Assembly: GCF_000737325.1 (NCBI RefSeq)
Contig: NZ_CP011125.1
Location: forward strand, 1,116,001 to 1,180,000
Reading direction: 5' to 3'
Source: Sandaracinus amylolyticus
GTDB taxonomy: Bacteria > Myxococcota_A > Polyangia > Polyangiales > Sandaracinaceae
DNA: 64,000 nt
The notes under the pieces were generated by a model. The model did not search any database. It had not been told where the DNA came from and saw only the letters and a program-made list of their open reading frames with translations. Position numbers and translations under genes: made by a program. Numbering within the stretch: position 1 is the stretch's first letter; each line of letters begins with the position of its first letter. Of the stretch, positions 48,731 through 61,241 are shown in pieces.

Positions 48731-49936
48731 CTAGAATCGCACGCGCGCCGTGATGCGCCCGCCCTCGGGCGAGAAGCTCGGCAGCACCGTCACGCTCGGC
48801 GCCTCGTCCTCCGAGCCGCCGCTCTCGCCGACGCCCGTCGCCAGGAAGATCGCGCCGGTGCCCGCCGCCGCGACCGCGACGCCGAGGAACACGTACTGGA
48901 GCACCTCGAGCGTGTCGCCCTCGCTGCAGAGGTCCGCGACCGAGCTCGCCGCGCCCGCGTCCGCGCGCCCGCCGAGCGTGTCGCCGCCGGCCGCCGCGCT
49001 GCAGTTCGTGAGGTACGTCGAGGGCGGGTTGCCGCCGCGCATCGGGTCGTACGTCATCCGGAACGACTCGGTGTACGCGCGGTACTGCGGGTCCGAGTTG
49101 ATCGCCTCGAGCCGTGCCCACGAGTAGATGGTCCCGCCGAACGCGAGCGCGCCCGCCGCGATCAGCGCGATGCCGGCCCAGTTGATCGAGGGCCCGTCGC
49201 CGCCGTCCTGGTGCTGGCCGCCGCCGGTGCTCTCCGCCAGCTCCGCGTCGAGCGTCATCTCGGTGTCGCGCGCGATCGTCACGGTGCCGGTCCAGGGGTC
49301 GCGCCCCGGCGCGCTCACCTCGATCGCGTGCTCGCCGACCGCGATCGCCGGCATCGAGAAGCCGCCCTCGCCGTCGGTGGTGCCGGCGACCTCGCCGTCG
49401 ACGCTCACGGTCGCGCCCGGCGCGTTCGACGCGATGCGCAGCGCGCCCGTGACCGGGCCCGAGAGCTGCGTCACCACGGTGCGCGCGGGCTCGCGCAGAT
49501 CGTCGATGTCGGTGCGGCGGCTCGAGAGCGTCTGCTCGACCGTGCGATCGATGTGGCCGGTCTCGGCGTCGAAGAGCGAGAGCGTCAGGTGGAAGTCGCC
49601 CGCCTGGCGGCGGACCGTGCCGTAGAGCAGGCGCTGCGCGTTGAGCGTCGCGGCGATCTGCCGGAGGCACTCGACGTCGGGCACGTCGCCGCAGCCGTGC
49701 GCGAGCGACATCTGCGCGAGCGTCACCTCGCGATCGCTCACCTGCCAGCCGGGCACCCGCGACGCCTGGTTGCGGATCGCGCCGGTCAGGTTCCGCGCGT
49801 ACTCGTCGTCGCCCTCGATCGACGTGAGGCCGAGGACGATCACCGACGCGTCCTGCGCGGCGGCTGGGACCGATGTGACGAGCGCGGCGGCGAAGAGGAG
49901 GGACGAGAGGAAACGAAGCCCGAGCGCATGCCGCAT
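48731..49936 (-). CDS. PEGA domain membrane protein with Cys-rich loop
   Basis: A 401-residue protein; signal MRHALGLRFLSSLLFAAALVTSVPAAAQ. The first domain (SVIVLGLTSIEGDDEYARNLTGAIRNQASRVPGW...LLYGTVRRQAGDFHLTLSLFD) resembles the alpha/beta component seen in TolB-type or penicillin-binding-protein activator-like myxobacterial proteins, followed by PEGA (APGATVSVDGEVAGTTDGEGGFSMPAIAVGEHAIEVSAPG). Two hydrophobic segments flank a loop with cysteines near the C-terminus. Architecture parallels 39580-40485. Upstream of rsmD-coaD in the same direction. Confidence 0.8.
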   Translation of the reverse strand: MRHALGLRFLSSLLFAAALVTSVPAAAQDASVIVLGLTSIEGDDEYARNLTGAIRNQASRVPGWQVSDREVTLAQMSLAHGCGDVPDVECLRQIAATLNAQRLLYGTVRRQAGDFHLTLSLFDAETGHIDRTVEQTLSSRRTDIDDLREPARTVVTQLSGPVTGALRIASNAPGATVSVDGEVAGTTDGEGGFSMPAIAVGEHAIEVSAPGRDPWTGTVTIARDTEMTLDAELAESTGGGQHQDGGDGPSINWAGIALIAAGALAFGGTIYSWARLEAINSDPQYRAYTESFRMTYDPMRGGNPPSTYLTNCSAAAGGDTLGGRADAGAASSVADLCSEGDTLEVLQYVFLGVAVAAAGTGAIFLATGVGESGGSEDEAPSVTVLPSFSPEGGRITARVRF

Positions 49937-50001
49937 GGGGGCGACGATACCGTCGCCGCTCGCGGATCGGCAAGCCGATGCGAGCGGCGACGGGGGTAGG
50001 C

Positions 50002-50682
50002 TCACTCGCCGGTCGGCTCGGCGTTCTTCTTGGGGCGCGGCATGCGCTCCGCGCGCCGGAAGAAGCGCGCGGCCCAGCTCGCGTCGCGGCGCTGCGCGCT
50101 CGCGAGCCGCTGGAGGTCGCCGAGCAGCCCGAGGCGCCCCGCGTTCACGTCGTCGAGCAGGGTGAGGATCTCGCGGGCCCGGTGGTCGCCGCGCACCGAG
50201 GCGGCGCGGGTGCGCGCCTGGAGCGCGTCGCGCCCGGCGGCGACACGCGCCTCGAGGGTGCGCCCGAGGTCCTGCAGCGACACCTCGGGCTCGCTCTGGA
50301 GCGACGCCGCCCAGCCCTCGATCTCGCGCAGCGTCGACTCGAGGCCGAGCTTGCGCAGCTCGCTCGGCGGCTTCTTGAAGTAGCGGCGGCGGCGCGGCGA
50401 CTCGGGGTCGCGGTCGAGGTGCTTCAGCTCGGCGTCGACGTCGTCGATCGAGTCCTCGAGGTCCTCGTCGGCCACGTCGACGCGCGCCTGGGCCTCGGTC
50501 TCCGCCTGCCAAGCGCTCTCCTGGCCGTCGCGGACGTCGGTGACGCGCGCGAGCAGTGGGTCGAGCTGCGCGGCGAGCGCGGCGGTCTCGGGGCGCGCGA
50601 GCAAGCGGGCGCGGGTGAAGATCAGCTCGTCGCGGACGCTCTCGAGCGAGTCGTCGCCTTGGATGGTGCGGATGCCGGACAT
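50002..50682 (-). CDS. Helical cytoplasmic protein of unknown function
   Basis: A 226-residue protein without signal peptide or membrane segment, start ATG 50682 preceded by GGGGAGG. Composition is Ala/Glu/Arg/Asp-rich and almost entirely helical; DEDLEDSIDDVDAELKHLDRDPESPRRRRYFKKPPSELRKLGLESTLREIEGW is the most distinctive segment and the C-terminus is basic (FFRRAERMPRPKK). Ends 5' of the minisatellite. No family recognised; possibly a DNA or membrane-associated scaffold. Confidence 0.7.
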   Translation of the reverse strand: MSGIRTIQGDDSLESVRDELIFTRARLLARPETAALAAQLDPLLARVTDVRDGQESAWQAETEAQARVDVADEDLEDSIDDVDAELKHLDRDPESPRRRRYFKKPPSELRKLGLESTLREIEGWAASLQSEPEVSLQDLGRTLEARVAAGRDALQARTRAASVRGDHRAREILTLLDDVNAGRLGLLGDLQRLASAQRRDASWAARFFRRAERMPRPKKNAEPTGE

Positions 50683-50744
50683 GGATGCCTCCCCTCGGTG
50701 GAGGTGGGACGGTATCACGCGCCCGGCGGGGGCACTCGACGCGC

Positions 50745-50950
50745 GTCGGAAGCTCCGCAAGCGGTCGCGCCGGCACCGCCGCGGCGTCGGAAGCTCCGCG
50801 AGCGGTCGCGCCGGCACCGCCGCGGCGTCGGACGAGCCGACGGGCGGTCGCGCCGGGACCGCCGCGGCGTCGGAAGCTCCGCGAGCGGTCGCGCCGGCAC
50901 CGCCGCGGCGTCGGAAGCTCCGCGAGCGGTCGCGCCGGCACCGCCGCGGC
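50745..50950. repeat. Tandem minisatellite, five copies of a 41-42-bp unit
   Basis: Units at 50745-50785, 50786-50826, 50827-50868 (42 bp, diverged), 50869-50909 and 50910-50950. Copies 2, 4 and 5 are identical, copy 1 differs at one base and copy 3 at several. Each unit opens with GTCGGAAGCTCCGC and ends in GCCGGCACCGCCGCGGC. A sixth copy is begun at 50951 and decays. It lies within the 311-bp gap 50683-50993 between divergent genes; no gene is otherwise seen there. Confidence 0.92.
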
Positions 50951-50993
50951 GTCGGGCGTTCCCACCCGGCGAGGGTTTGGGCATCCTGGCGCG

Positions 50994-53900
50994 ATGTCGC
51001 TTCGCCTGGTCCTCGGCTCGATGTGGCTCGTGTGCGCCTGCTCCGCGCCGGGCGAGACACCCGACGACGCCAGCGCCGACGCGCCCCCAGGGCTGCGCGT
51101 CGCGTTGATCCGGGCGAGGCAAGCCGAGGGCGCCGACGATCCGCGGTTCTTCGCCGTGCGCGAGGACGGCGCGCTGGCGCTGCGCAGCGGCGTCGTCGCG
51201 GCGCGGGTCGAGGCGCGCGGGGTCGCGCTGCGGGGCGGGGAGGTCCACGCGCGGCTCGAGACGCGGGCGGTGCGCTGCGACGCGGAGTCGGTCGCGGCGC
51301 GCGATGGGGTCGCGCGGATCGGCGCGCGACCGAACCGGGTCGAGCTCGAGCGCGCGCCGGGCGTGGTGGAGTGGTACGAGAGCGGCCCGCTGGGCATCGA
51401 GCAGGGCTTCGACGTGCACCGCGAGGGCTGCGACGAGCTGGTCATCGAGCTCGCGGTGCAGGGCGCGCGGGCGGAAGCGGACGGGGAGGGCGCGCGGCTC
51501 GTCGGGGAGCGCGGCGCGTTGCGCTACGCGGAGCTCTTCGCGATCGATGCGCGTGGGCGCGCGCTGCCGGCGCGGATGGACGTGAGCGAGGGCGCGATCG
51601 AGCTGGTGGTGGACGCGCAGGGCGCGTCCTGGCCGGTCGTGGTGGACCCGCTGGTGCACGTGGAGGAGCAGATCTTCGGGCCGGAGGGAACCCCGGGCGA
51701 CGTCGCGTGGGACGTCGGGCGCAGCGTCGCGATCGAGGGGGACACCGCGGTCGTCGGTGCGCCGCACGACGTCGTCGGCGGGAGCTACCAGGGCTCGGCC
51801 TACGTGTTCGTGCGCTCGGGAGGTGGCTGGGCGCTGCAGGCGAAGCTGATCGCGAGCGACGGCGCCGACTCCGACCACTTCGGCAGCACCGTCGCGATCT
51901 CGGGCGACACCATCGTCGTCGCACTCGACCGCGAGTACCTGAGCGCAGCCTACGTGTTCGTGCGCTCGGGCGGCGTGTGGACCGAGCAGGCGAAGCTGAC
52001 CAGCGCCTACGAAGGCATCGACTACTTCGGATTCGCCGTCGCGATCGCGGGCGACACCATCGCGATCGGCGCTCCGTTCGCGAACGATCTCGAGGTCGGG
52101 TCTCGCGTGCACGTGTTCCGACGTACCGGGGCGACGTGGGCGCGCGAGGCGATCATCACGTCGGCGTGGGAGGAGGCGCTGGGATGGAACCTCTCGCTCT
52201 CCGGCGACACGTTGGTCATGGCGGCGCGCGGCGGGGCCGAGGTGTACGTGCGCTCGGGGACGACGTGGGCGCGACGCTCCGTCCTGCCGGGTGGCCCGCC
52301 GTCGGCGTCCGGTTGGCGCAGCGGGGTGGTGCGGTGGGGGGACACCGTGGTCGTCGCCGATCCCAGCGCGGACTCCGAGCGAGGCGCGCTCACCGTGTTC
52401 GTGCGCTCGGGCGAGACGTGGGCGCCGCAAGCACGGCTGGTCGCGAGCGACGCGCGGGAGGGAGCTCGCTTCGGAACGGGGCTCGCGCTGTGGGGCGACG
52501 AGCTGATCGTCACCAACGCGCCCGCGCCGCGCACCGGCGGGACGCCGACGCTTTACGTCTTCCGGCGATCGGGCGAGACGTGGACCGAGCGGCAGAGCAT
52601 GCGACGAGCGGACGACCGCCCGCCGGCGCTCGCGCTCTCGAGCGACACCCTGCTGGTGGGGCGCGACGTGTTCGCGCGGACCGGCGACACCTGGACGCTG
52701 GGGACCGCGCTCCCCGCCGAGCCCTCCACGACGGGCCACGAGCTCGGGCGCAGCGTGGCGGTCTCGGGTGACGTGGCGATCGCCGGCGCGCCGGGCGACG
52801 ATGGCCTCTGCTGCTGCGGCGCCTGCGACCGCACGGGCGCGGCGTACGTGTTCGCGCGGACCGGAGGCGTGTGGGCGCGCCAGGCGAAGCTGGTGTCCCC
52901 CGGCGCCGCGCGGTTCGGCCAGAGCGTGGCGGTGTCGGGCGACACGGCGCTCGTCGTCGCGTCGGGCTCGACCTACGTGTTCGTCCGCGCAGGCGACGGG
53001 TGGATCCGGCAGGCCAGGCTCGCGGTGAGCGGCGAGAGCGTGGCGCTCGCGGGCGATGTCGCCCTCGTCGGCGCGCCCGACGCCCTGCCCGGCGCGGACG
53101 GCGGTGGTGCCGCGCACGTCTTCGTGCGGACCGGCTCGACGTGGACGGAGCAGGCGCGCCTGAGCGCGAGCGACGGCGAGTACGGCGATCGGTTCGGCGC
53201 GAGCGTGGCGCTCTCCGGGGAGATCGCGCTCGTCGGCGCGCCAGGACGTAGCCCGAGCGGGACCGTGAACGCCGGCGTCGCCTACGTCTTCGCGCGCTCC
53301 GGCGATACGTGGGTGGAGCAGGCGCGGTGGACCCCGAGCCGCGGCGTGCCGAGGGGGCAGTTCGGGGCGAGCGTGTCGGTGTCGGGCGAAGTCGCGGTGG
53401 TCGGCGGGTACGGCGAGCGCGCGGTGGGCGCGGTGCACGTGTTCCGCCGTCGCGGCGGTGCGTGGGCGGAGGAGGCGGAGCTCGCCCCGCCAGAGGTGAC
53501 GCTCGGGCAGTGGTTCGGGTACTCGGTGTCGATCTCGGGCGGGACGATCGTCGTCGGAACGTCGCGTGGAGTCGCGTACGTGTTCGCGCGTGTCGGCGCG
53601 GAGTGGCGGCGGCAAGAGCCCATCGCGCTGCGTACCGAGTGGACGCACCTCGGCAGGAGCGTGGCGGTCGAGGGCAACACGGTCGTCGTCGGCGCGCCGG
53701 ACGATTACGGAGTTGCGCCGTTCGGCGATTGGGATGAAGGCGCGGTGTACTTCGGGCGGCTCGATCGGCTGCCCGACGCGAACGGCGTCCCGTGCACGAC
53801 GAGCGGCGACTGCGTGAGCGGGCACTGCGTCGACGGGGTGTGCTGCGAGAGCGCGTGCGGCGGCGACTGCGACGCGTGCGCGAGCGCGCTGACCGGGGTC

Positions 53901-54629
53901 GCCGACGGGACGTGCGCGGCGCTCGCGGCGAGCGTGGCGCCGACGGTCGTGTGTCGCGCGGGGGCCGGCGCGTGCGACGTCGCGGAGACGTGCTCCGCGT
54001 CGAGCACCGAGTGCCCCGACGACGTGCTCGCGGCGGGCATCGAGTGCGGCGTCGCGAGCTGTGCGGCGGGGGTGGAGACGTCGGGGGCGACGTGCAGCGG
54101 CGCGAGCGCGGCGTGCCCTCCGGCGAGCTCGCGCGCCTGCGCGCCGTACGTGTGCGGCGCGTCCGCGTGCCTCGATGCGTGCACCGACGACGCGAGCTGC
54201 GCGGCGGGGTTCTACTGCGATGCGGGTGCGTGCATCGCCCAGCGCGCGGCGGGCGAGACCTGCAGCGAGGCGCGGGAGTGCGCGAGCGGGCACTGCGTCG
54301 ACGGGGCGTGCTGCGAGAGCGCGTGCGTGCGCTGCGCGAGCGACGCCGAGTGCGGCGCGGGGCGCGCCTGCGAGGACGGTGCGTGTGTGGACCTCGTGCC
54401 GCACGACGCGGGCGTCGACGGCGGGATCGTCGATGCCGGCTCGGACGCCGGTGACGACGACGCGGGGAGCGCGCCCGACGCCGGCGCGCCGACCGAGACC
54501 GCCGGCGGGTGCGGCTGTGCCGTCCCGGGCCGCGGAGGTCCGACGCCGGTCGGCGCGGTCGTGGTGCTCGCCCTCCTGCTCGCGGTCGGGGCGCGTCGTC
54601 GCAGGGCCGCGATCGTGAGCAGGCCGTGA
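50994..54629 (+). CDS. Large FG-GAP repeat surface protein with MYXO-CTERM tail
   Basis: A 1,211-residue protein starting MSLRLVLGSMWLVCACSAPG (lipobox CACS). After a beta-rich segment, about fourteen FG-GAP-like repeats run from about residue 235 to 920 (for example GRSVAIEGDTAVVGAPHDVVGGSYQGSAYVFVRSGGGWALQAKL), an integrin-type propeller that binds calcium in relatives. A Cys-rich region follows to about 1140 (CTTSGDCVSGHCVDGVCCESACGG, CASDAECGAGRACEDG), then an Asp/Ala linker and the MYXO-CTERM GGCGCAVPGRGGPTPVGAVVVLALLLAVGARRRR. Probably surface-displayed and processed at its C-terminus. Sits between the minisatellite and two kinases. Confidence 0.92.
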   Translation: MSLRLVLGSMWLVCACSAPGETPDDASADAPPGLRVALIRARQAEGADDPRFFAVREDGALALRSGVVAARVEARGVALRGGEVHARLETRAVRCDAESVAARDGVARIGARPNRVELERAPGVVEWYESGPLGIEQGFDVHREGCDELVIELAVQGARAEADGEGARLVGERGALRYAELFAIDARGRALPARMDVSEGAIELVVDAQGASWPVVVDPLVHVEEQIFGPEGTPGDVAWDVGRSVAIEGDTAVVGAPHDVVGGSYQGSAYVFVRSGGGWALQAKLIASDGADSDHFGSTVAISGDTIVVALDREYLSAAYVFVRSGGVWTEQAKLTSAYEGIDYFGFAVAIAGDTIAIGAPFANDLEVGSRVHVFRRTGATWAREAIITSAWEEALGWNLSLSGDTLVMAARGGAEVYVRSGTTWARRSVLPGGPPSASGWRSGVVRWGDTVVVADPSADSERGALTVFVRSGETWAPQARLVASDAREGARFGTGLALWGDELIVTNAPAPRTGGTPTLYVFRRSGETWTERQSMRRADDRPPALALSSDTLLVGRDVFARTGDTWTLGTALPAEPSTTGHELGRSVAVSGDVAIAGAPGDDGLCCCGACDRTGAAYVFARTGGVWARQAKLVSPGAARFGQSVAVSGDTALVVASGSTYVFVRAGDGWIRQARLAVSGESVALAGDVALVGAPDALPGADGGGAAHVFVRTGSTWTEQARLSASDGEYGDRFGASVALSGEIALVGAPGRSPSGTVNAGVAYVFARSGDTWVEQARWTPSRGVPRGQFGASVSVSGEVAVVGGYGERAVGAVHVFRRRGGAWAEEAELAPPEVTLGQWFGYSVSISGGTIVVGTSRGVAYVFARVGAEWRRQEPIALRTEWTHLGRSVAVEGNTVVVGAPDDYGVAPFGDWDEGAVYFGRLDRLPDANGVPCTTSGDCVSGHCVDGVCCESACGGDCDACASALTGVADGTCAALAASVAPTVVCRAGAGACDVAETCSASSTECPDDVLAAGIECGVASCAAGVETSGATCSGASAACPPASSRACAPYVCGASACLDACTDDASCAAGFYCDAGACIAQRAAGETCSEARECASGHCVDGACCESACVRCASDAECGAGRACEDGACVDLVPHDAGVDGGIVDAGSDAGDDDAGSAPDAGAPTETAGGCGCAVPGRGGPTPVGAVVVLALLLAVGARRRRAAIVSRP

Positions 54630-54679
54630 AACTTCGGGGGCGGACGCCCGTCGATCCGCCTGTGCGCGGCGTCTACGTA

Positions 54680-54697
54680 GGAACGCAGGTGCGTTCC
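54680..54697. promoter_or_regulatory. 18-bp near-perfect palindrome upstream of the zinc-ribbon kinase
   Basis: GGAACGCA-GG-TGCGTTCC has exact 8-bp arms around a 2-bp centre, 97 bp upstream of the kinase ATG 54794 and 51 bp past the preceding stop. An operator is the best guess; a terminator of the preceding gene is the alternative. Confidence 0.5.
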
Positions 54698-54793
54698 GTG
54701 CTAGAGGACAACCCTTGGGGCGGGATCCCGGGGACCCGCGCCGATCGCGTCGGCTCCGAGAGCGCCGCCGCTCCGCTCCCCCGGGCCGAGGCG

Positions 54794-56974
54794 ATGGAGT
54801 CGTTCGCGAAGGTCTGTCCGCGCTGCGGGATGCGCTTCGATGCCGCGGCCTCCTTCTGCCAGAAGGACGGCGCCGCGCTGCGGCTCGCCGAGGAGGACAC
54901 CGACCCGCTCATCGGGCAGGTGCTGCTCGATCAGTTCCGCCTCGAGGAGCGCATCGGCGTCGGCGGGATGGGCACCGTCTATCGCGCCCGGCAGTCGTCG
55001 CTGGGACGCGACGTCGCGATCAAGATCCTCCACCCCGACCTCGCGCGGAACCCCGACGCGGTGCGCCGCTTCCAGCGCGAGGCGCGCATCTCGACGGCGC
55101 TCGATCACCCGAACGTGGTGCGGGTGTTCCTCTTCGGACAGCTCCCCGACGGGTCGCTCTACCTCGTGATGGAGCTGCTGCGCGGGCGCACGCTCGCGGA
55201 GCTCGTGCGCGTGGAGTCGCCGCTCCCGGTGCACCGCGCGCTGCACGTCGCGACGCAGGTCTGCGACGGAGTCGGCGAGGCGCACGGGCAGGGCATCGTG
55301 CACCGCGACGTGAAGCCCGAGAACGTGTTCCTCGTGACGAAGGGACGCGATCCCGACTTCGTGAAGGTGCTCGACTTCGGCATCGCGCGCGTGCTGCGCG
55401 GGGACGACGCGACGGCGGCGACGCAGTCGGGGCTGGTGTTCGGGACGGCGCGCTACATCTCGCCCGAGGGCGCGGCGGGCGAGCGCACCGACGCGCGGAG
55501 CGACGTCTACTCGCTCGGGGTGATGACCTATCAGCTGCTCTGCGGGGAGACGCCGTTCGACGCGGGCTCGCCGGTGACGCTGCTGATGAAGCACATCCAC
55601 GACGCGCCGCCGCACCTCAAGTCGCGGGCGCGCGGCAAGCACGTGCCCGACGCGATCGCCGACGTGGTGATGCGCGCGCTCTCGAAGAACCCCGAGGGCC
55701 GCTACGACGACGCGACGGAGCTCGCGGAGGTGCTGCGCATGGCGGCGCAGCGCGCGGGGCTCGACGTGGTGCGGACGCGGAGCGGCAGCTCGTCGGTGTC
55801 GTCGATGGCGGGCGAGCGCCGCGATCCGAGCGGGCCGATGATCCGCGAGCGCGCGCCGATCGCGGTGCCCTCGCAGACGACGCTCGACGGCGCGCCCGAT
55901 CCGTTCGGCACGACCGGCGGCACCAAGGCGATGGCGATCCCGGGACGCCGCTCGGGGGGCGCGCGCGGGACGATCACGACGGTCGCGCTCGCGTTCCTGG
56001 TGGGCGCGCTCGCGGTGGGCGGCGGGGCGTGGGCGGTGCGCGCGCTGACCGCGCCCGATCCGATCGTGCTGGAGGCCGAGGATCTCGTGCGGCGCGCGGA
56101 CGTCGCGCTCGCGGCGGGGCGGCTCGACGCGCAGTCGGCGGCGGACGCGGGCGAGGAGCACGTGCGCGCGCTGACCGATCGGCTGCTCGCGGTGCGTCCC
56201 GGCGATCCCGACGCGACGCGGCTGCGTCGCGCCGCGGCGGATCGACTGATGTCGGAGGCCGCGCAGGCGGAGCGCGAGGAGCGCCTCGAGGACGCGCTCG
56301 ATCGCGCGCGGCGCGCGCTCGCGCTGGTGGGGACCGACGCGCCGGCGAGCGAGGTGATCGCGCGGCTCGAGTCGGTGCTCGCGCAGCCGGCGCGCGAGGC
56401 GGCGCTGGTGGTGACGCCGGAGACGCCGTTCGCCGGAGACCCGGTGCTGCTCACGGCGCAGCTCGCGCGCGGGCAGCGCATCGACGAGGAGGACCGGCCG
56501 CGCTTCGTGGTGCGGCGCGGGACGCAGCGCCTCGGCGCGAGCATCGACGCGACGCCGGGGCGCGACGCGGGCACCTGGATCGCGCCGTACACGTTCGCGA
56601 CGACGGGGCGCTATCGCGTGAAGTTCGTCGCGGGCGACGACGACGACGAGGATCGCGTCGAGCTGACGTCGGAGGTCGACGTGGTGCGCTCGCCGCGCGC
56701 GCCGACGAGCCGGCAGTCGGATCCGCCGCCGGTCACGACACAGGGCGCGTACGTGCCGCTGCACGCGCCGCAGGTGATCGACGCGCCGGCGCCGCCGCGC
56801 ACCCAGCAGCTCGCGGCGGCGCAGCAGCCGCAGGTGATCACGCCGCCGCCGCCGACGGTCGCGAGCCCGCCGCCGATCTTCCCGCTCGCGCCGCCGCCGC
56901 CCCCGCAGCAGCAGGTGGTCGTCGAGCCGCCGCCGCCTCCTCCTCCGCCGACGCCCTGGACGAGCGGCGGGTAG
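54794..56974 (+). CDS. Ser/Thr protein kinase with N-terminal zinc ribbon and transmembrane anchor
   Basis: A 726-residue kinase. MESFAKVCPRCGMRFDAAASFC is a zinc-ribbon-like start; kinase domain about 45-310 with GVGGMGTVYRA, VAIKIL, HRDVKPENVF, DFGIAR and YISPEG. A transmembrane segment at about 390-418 (TITTVALAFLVGALAVGGGAWAV) exposes a C-terminal periplasmic part holding a Pro-rich tail and a beta region (ALVVTPETPFAGDPVLLTAQLA). Start MESFAK was chosen because the longer frame upstream overlaps the FG-GAP gene. Next gene is a second kinase 29 bp downstream. Confidence 0.92.
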   Translation: MESFAKVCPRCGMRFDAAASFCQKDGAALRLAEEDTDPLIGQVLLDQFRLEERIGVGGMGTVYRARQSSLGRDVAIKILHPDLARNPDAVRRFQREARISTALDHPNVVRVFLFGQLPDGSLYLVMELLRGRTLAELVRVESPLPVHRALHVATQVCDGVGEAHGQGIVHRDVKPENVFLVTKGRDPDFVKVLDFGIARVLRGDDATAATQSGLVFGTARYISPEGAAGERTDARSDVYSLGVMTYQLLCGETPFDAGSPVTLLMKHIHDAPPHLKSRARGKHVPDAIADVVMRALSKNPEGRYDDATELAEVLRMAAQRAGLDVVRTRSGSSSVSSMAGERRDPSGPMIRERAPIAVPSQTTLDGAPDPFGTTGGTKAMAIPGRRSGGARGTITTVALAFLVGALAVGGGAWAVRALTAPDPIVLEAEDLVRRADVALAAGRLDAQSAADAGEEHVRALTDRLLAVRPGDPDATRLRRAAADRLMSEAAQAEREERLEDALDRARRALALVGTDAPASEVIARLESVLAQPAREAALVVTPETPFAGDPVLLTAQLARGQRIDEEDRPRFVVRRGTQRLGASIDATPGRDAGTWIAPYTFATTGRYRVKFVAGDDDDEDRVELTSEVDVVRSPRAPTSRQSDPPPVTTQGAYVPLHAPQVIDAPAPPRTQQLAAAQQPQVITPPPPTVASPPPIFPLAPPPPPQQQVVVEPPPPPPPPTPWTSGG

Positions 56975-57003
56975 TGACGCCGTGATAGCGTCGATCGCGA
57001 TCG

Positions 57004-60273
<3,270 letters not shown>

Positions 60274-60280
60274 AAACGAA

Positions 60281-60310
60281 AACGCCCCGCGACGTGTGTC
60301 GCGAGGCGTT
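60281..60310 (-). terminator. Hairpin with T-rich tail after the aldolase gene (bidirectional)
   Basis: AACGCCCCGCGAC (60281-60293) pairs with 60298-60310 over 13 positions with one mismatch, loop GTGT. On the minus strand it is followed by TTCGTTTTCA (complement of 60271-60280), a T-rich tract expected of an intrinsic terminator for the aldolase gene, which stops at 60336. A 10-bp palindrome CTCTCGAGAG lies beside it at 60311-60320. Confidence 0.75.
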
Positions 60311-60335
60311 CTCTCGAGAGACAGCGAGCGGCGAA

Positions 60336-61241
60336 TCAACCCTTGAAGATCGCCATCACGTCCTGGAGGAGCTTCACCGCTTCCGCCTCCGGACGCTGGA
60401 ACGCGTTGCGCCCCATGATCGAGCCGAAGGCGCCGCCCGCGTTGAGCTGACGGATCTCCTCGAGCAGGTCCGCCGTCGTCTTCGGCTCACCGCCCGAGAA
60501 GATGACGATGCGCTTGCCGTCGAAGCACGACTTCACGACGTGGCGCACGCGATCCGCGAGCGTGTCCTTCGGGATCTTCTCGTAGAACTTGCGGCGATCG
60601 TCGCCCTCGATGTGCGCCGTCGGCGGCTTCACCTTCACGACGTGCGCGCCGAGCTGGCAGGCGATGTGCGCGGCGTACGCGATCACGTCGAGGCCGGTCT
60701 CGCCCTCCTTGCTCATGTTGCCGCGCGCGTACGACCACATGATCGTCGGCAGGCCCGCCTTGCGCGCTTCGCGCGACATGTCGCGGATCTGCTCGTACAT
60801 CTCGTTGCGGCCCGCCGAGCCCGGGTAGATCGTGAAGCCGATCGCCGAGCAGCCGAGGCGCAGCGCGTCCTCGACCGAGCTCGTGAGCGCCGACTGCGGC
60901 GACGCGGTCTTCGCGAGCAGGTCGCTGTTGTTGACCTTGAGGATCAGCGGCAGGCGACCGCCGTGCTTGTGGGCGACGGCCTCGATGAAGCCGAGCGGCG
61001 CCGCGTACGCGTTGCAGCCCGACTTGACCGCGAGGTACGCGTGGTACTCGGGGTCGTAGCCCTGCGGGTTCGGCTCGAACGAGCGACCCGGCCCGTGCTC
61101 GAAGCCCTGATCGACCGGCAGGATCACCATCTTGCCGGTGCCGGCGAGCGTGCCCGTGTGCATCAGGCGGCGGAGGTTGCCGATCACGCCCGGGTTCTCG
61201 CCCGCGTAGTTCGAAAGAATCCGCTCGACGACCTCGCTCAT
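60336..61241 (-). CDS. Class I fructose-bisphosphate aldolase, DhnA/FbaB type
   Basis: A 301-residue class I aldolase of the DhnA family, catalysing reversible cleavage of fructose-1,6-bisphosphate. GKMVILPVDQGFEHGPGRSF, LPLILKVNNSDLL, IGFTIYPGSAGRNEMYEQIRDMSREARKAGLPTIMW and the Schiff-base lysine in VVKVKPPT (about 205) identify it. AGGGAGG upstream of ATG 61241 fixes the start. Transcribed toward the kinase gene with a terminator between them. Confidence 0.94.
   Translation of the reverse strand: MSEVVERILSNYAGENPGVIGNLRRLMHTGTLAGTGKMVILPVDQGFEHGPGRSFEPNPQGYDPEYHAYLAVKSGCNAYAAPLGFIEAVAHKHGGRLPLILKVNNSDLLAKTASPQSALTSSVEDALRLGCSAIGFTIYPGSAGRNEMYEQIRDMSREARKAGLPTIMWSYARGNMSKEGETGLDVIAYAAHIACQLGAHVVKVKPPTAHIEGDDRRKFYEKIPKDTLADRVRHVVKSCFDGKRIVIFSGGEPKTTADLLEEIRQLNAGGAFGSIMGRNAFQRPEAEAVKLLQDVMAIFKG

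Noticed and set aside
50745-50950. CRISPR array
   Set aside because: The 41-bp units abut with no unique spacers, so it is a minisatellite. No cas genes are present.
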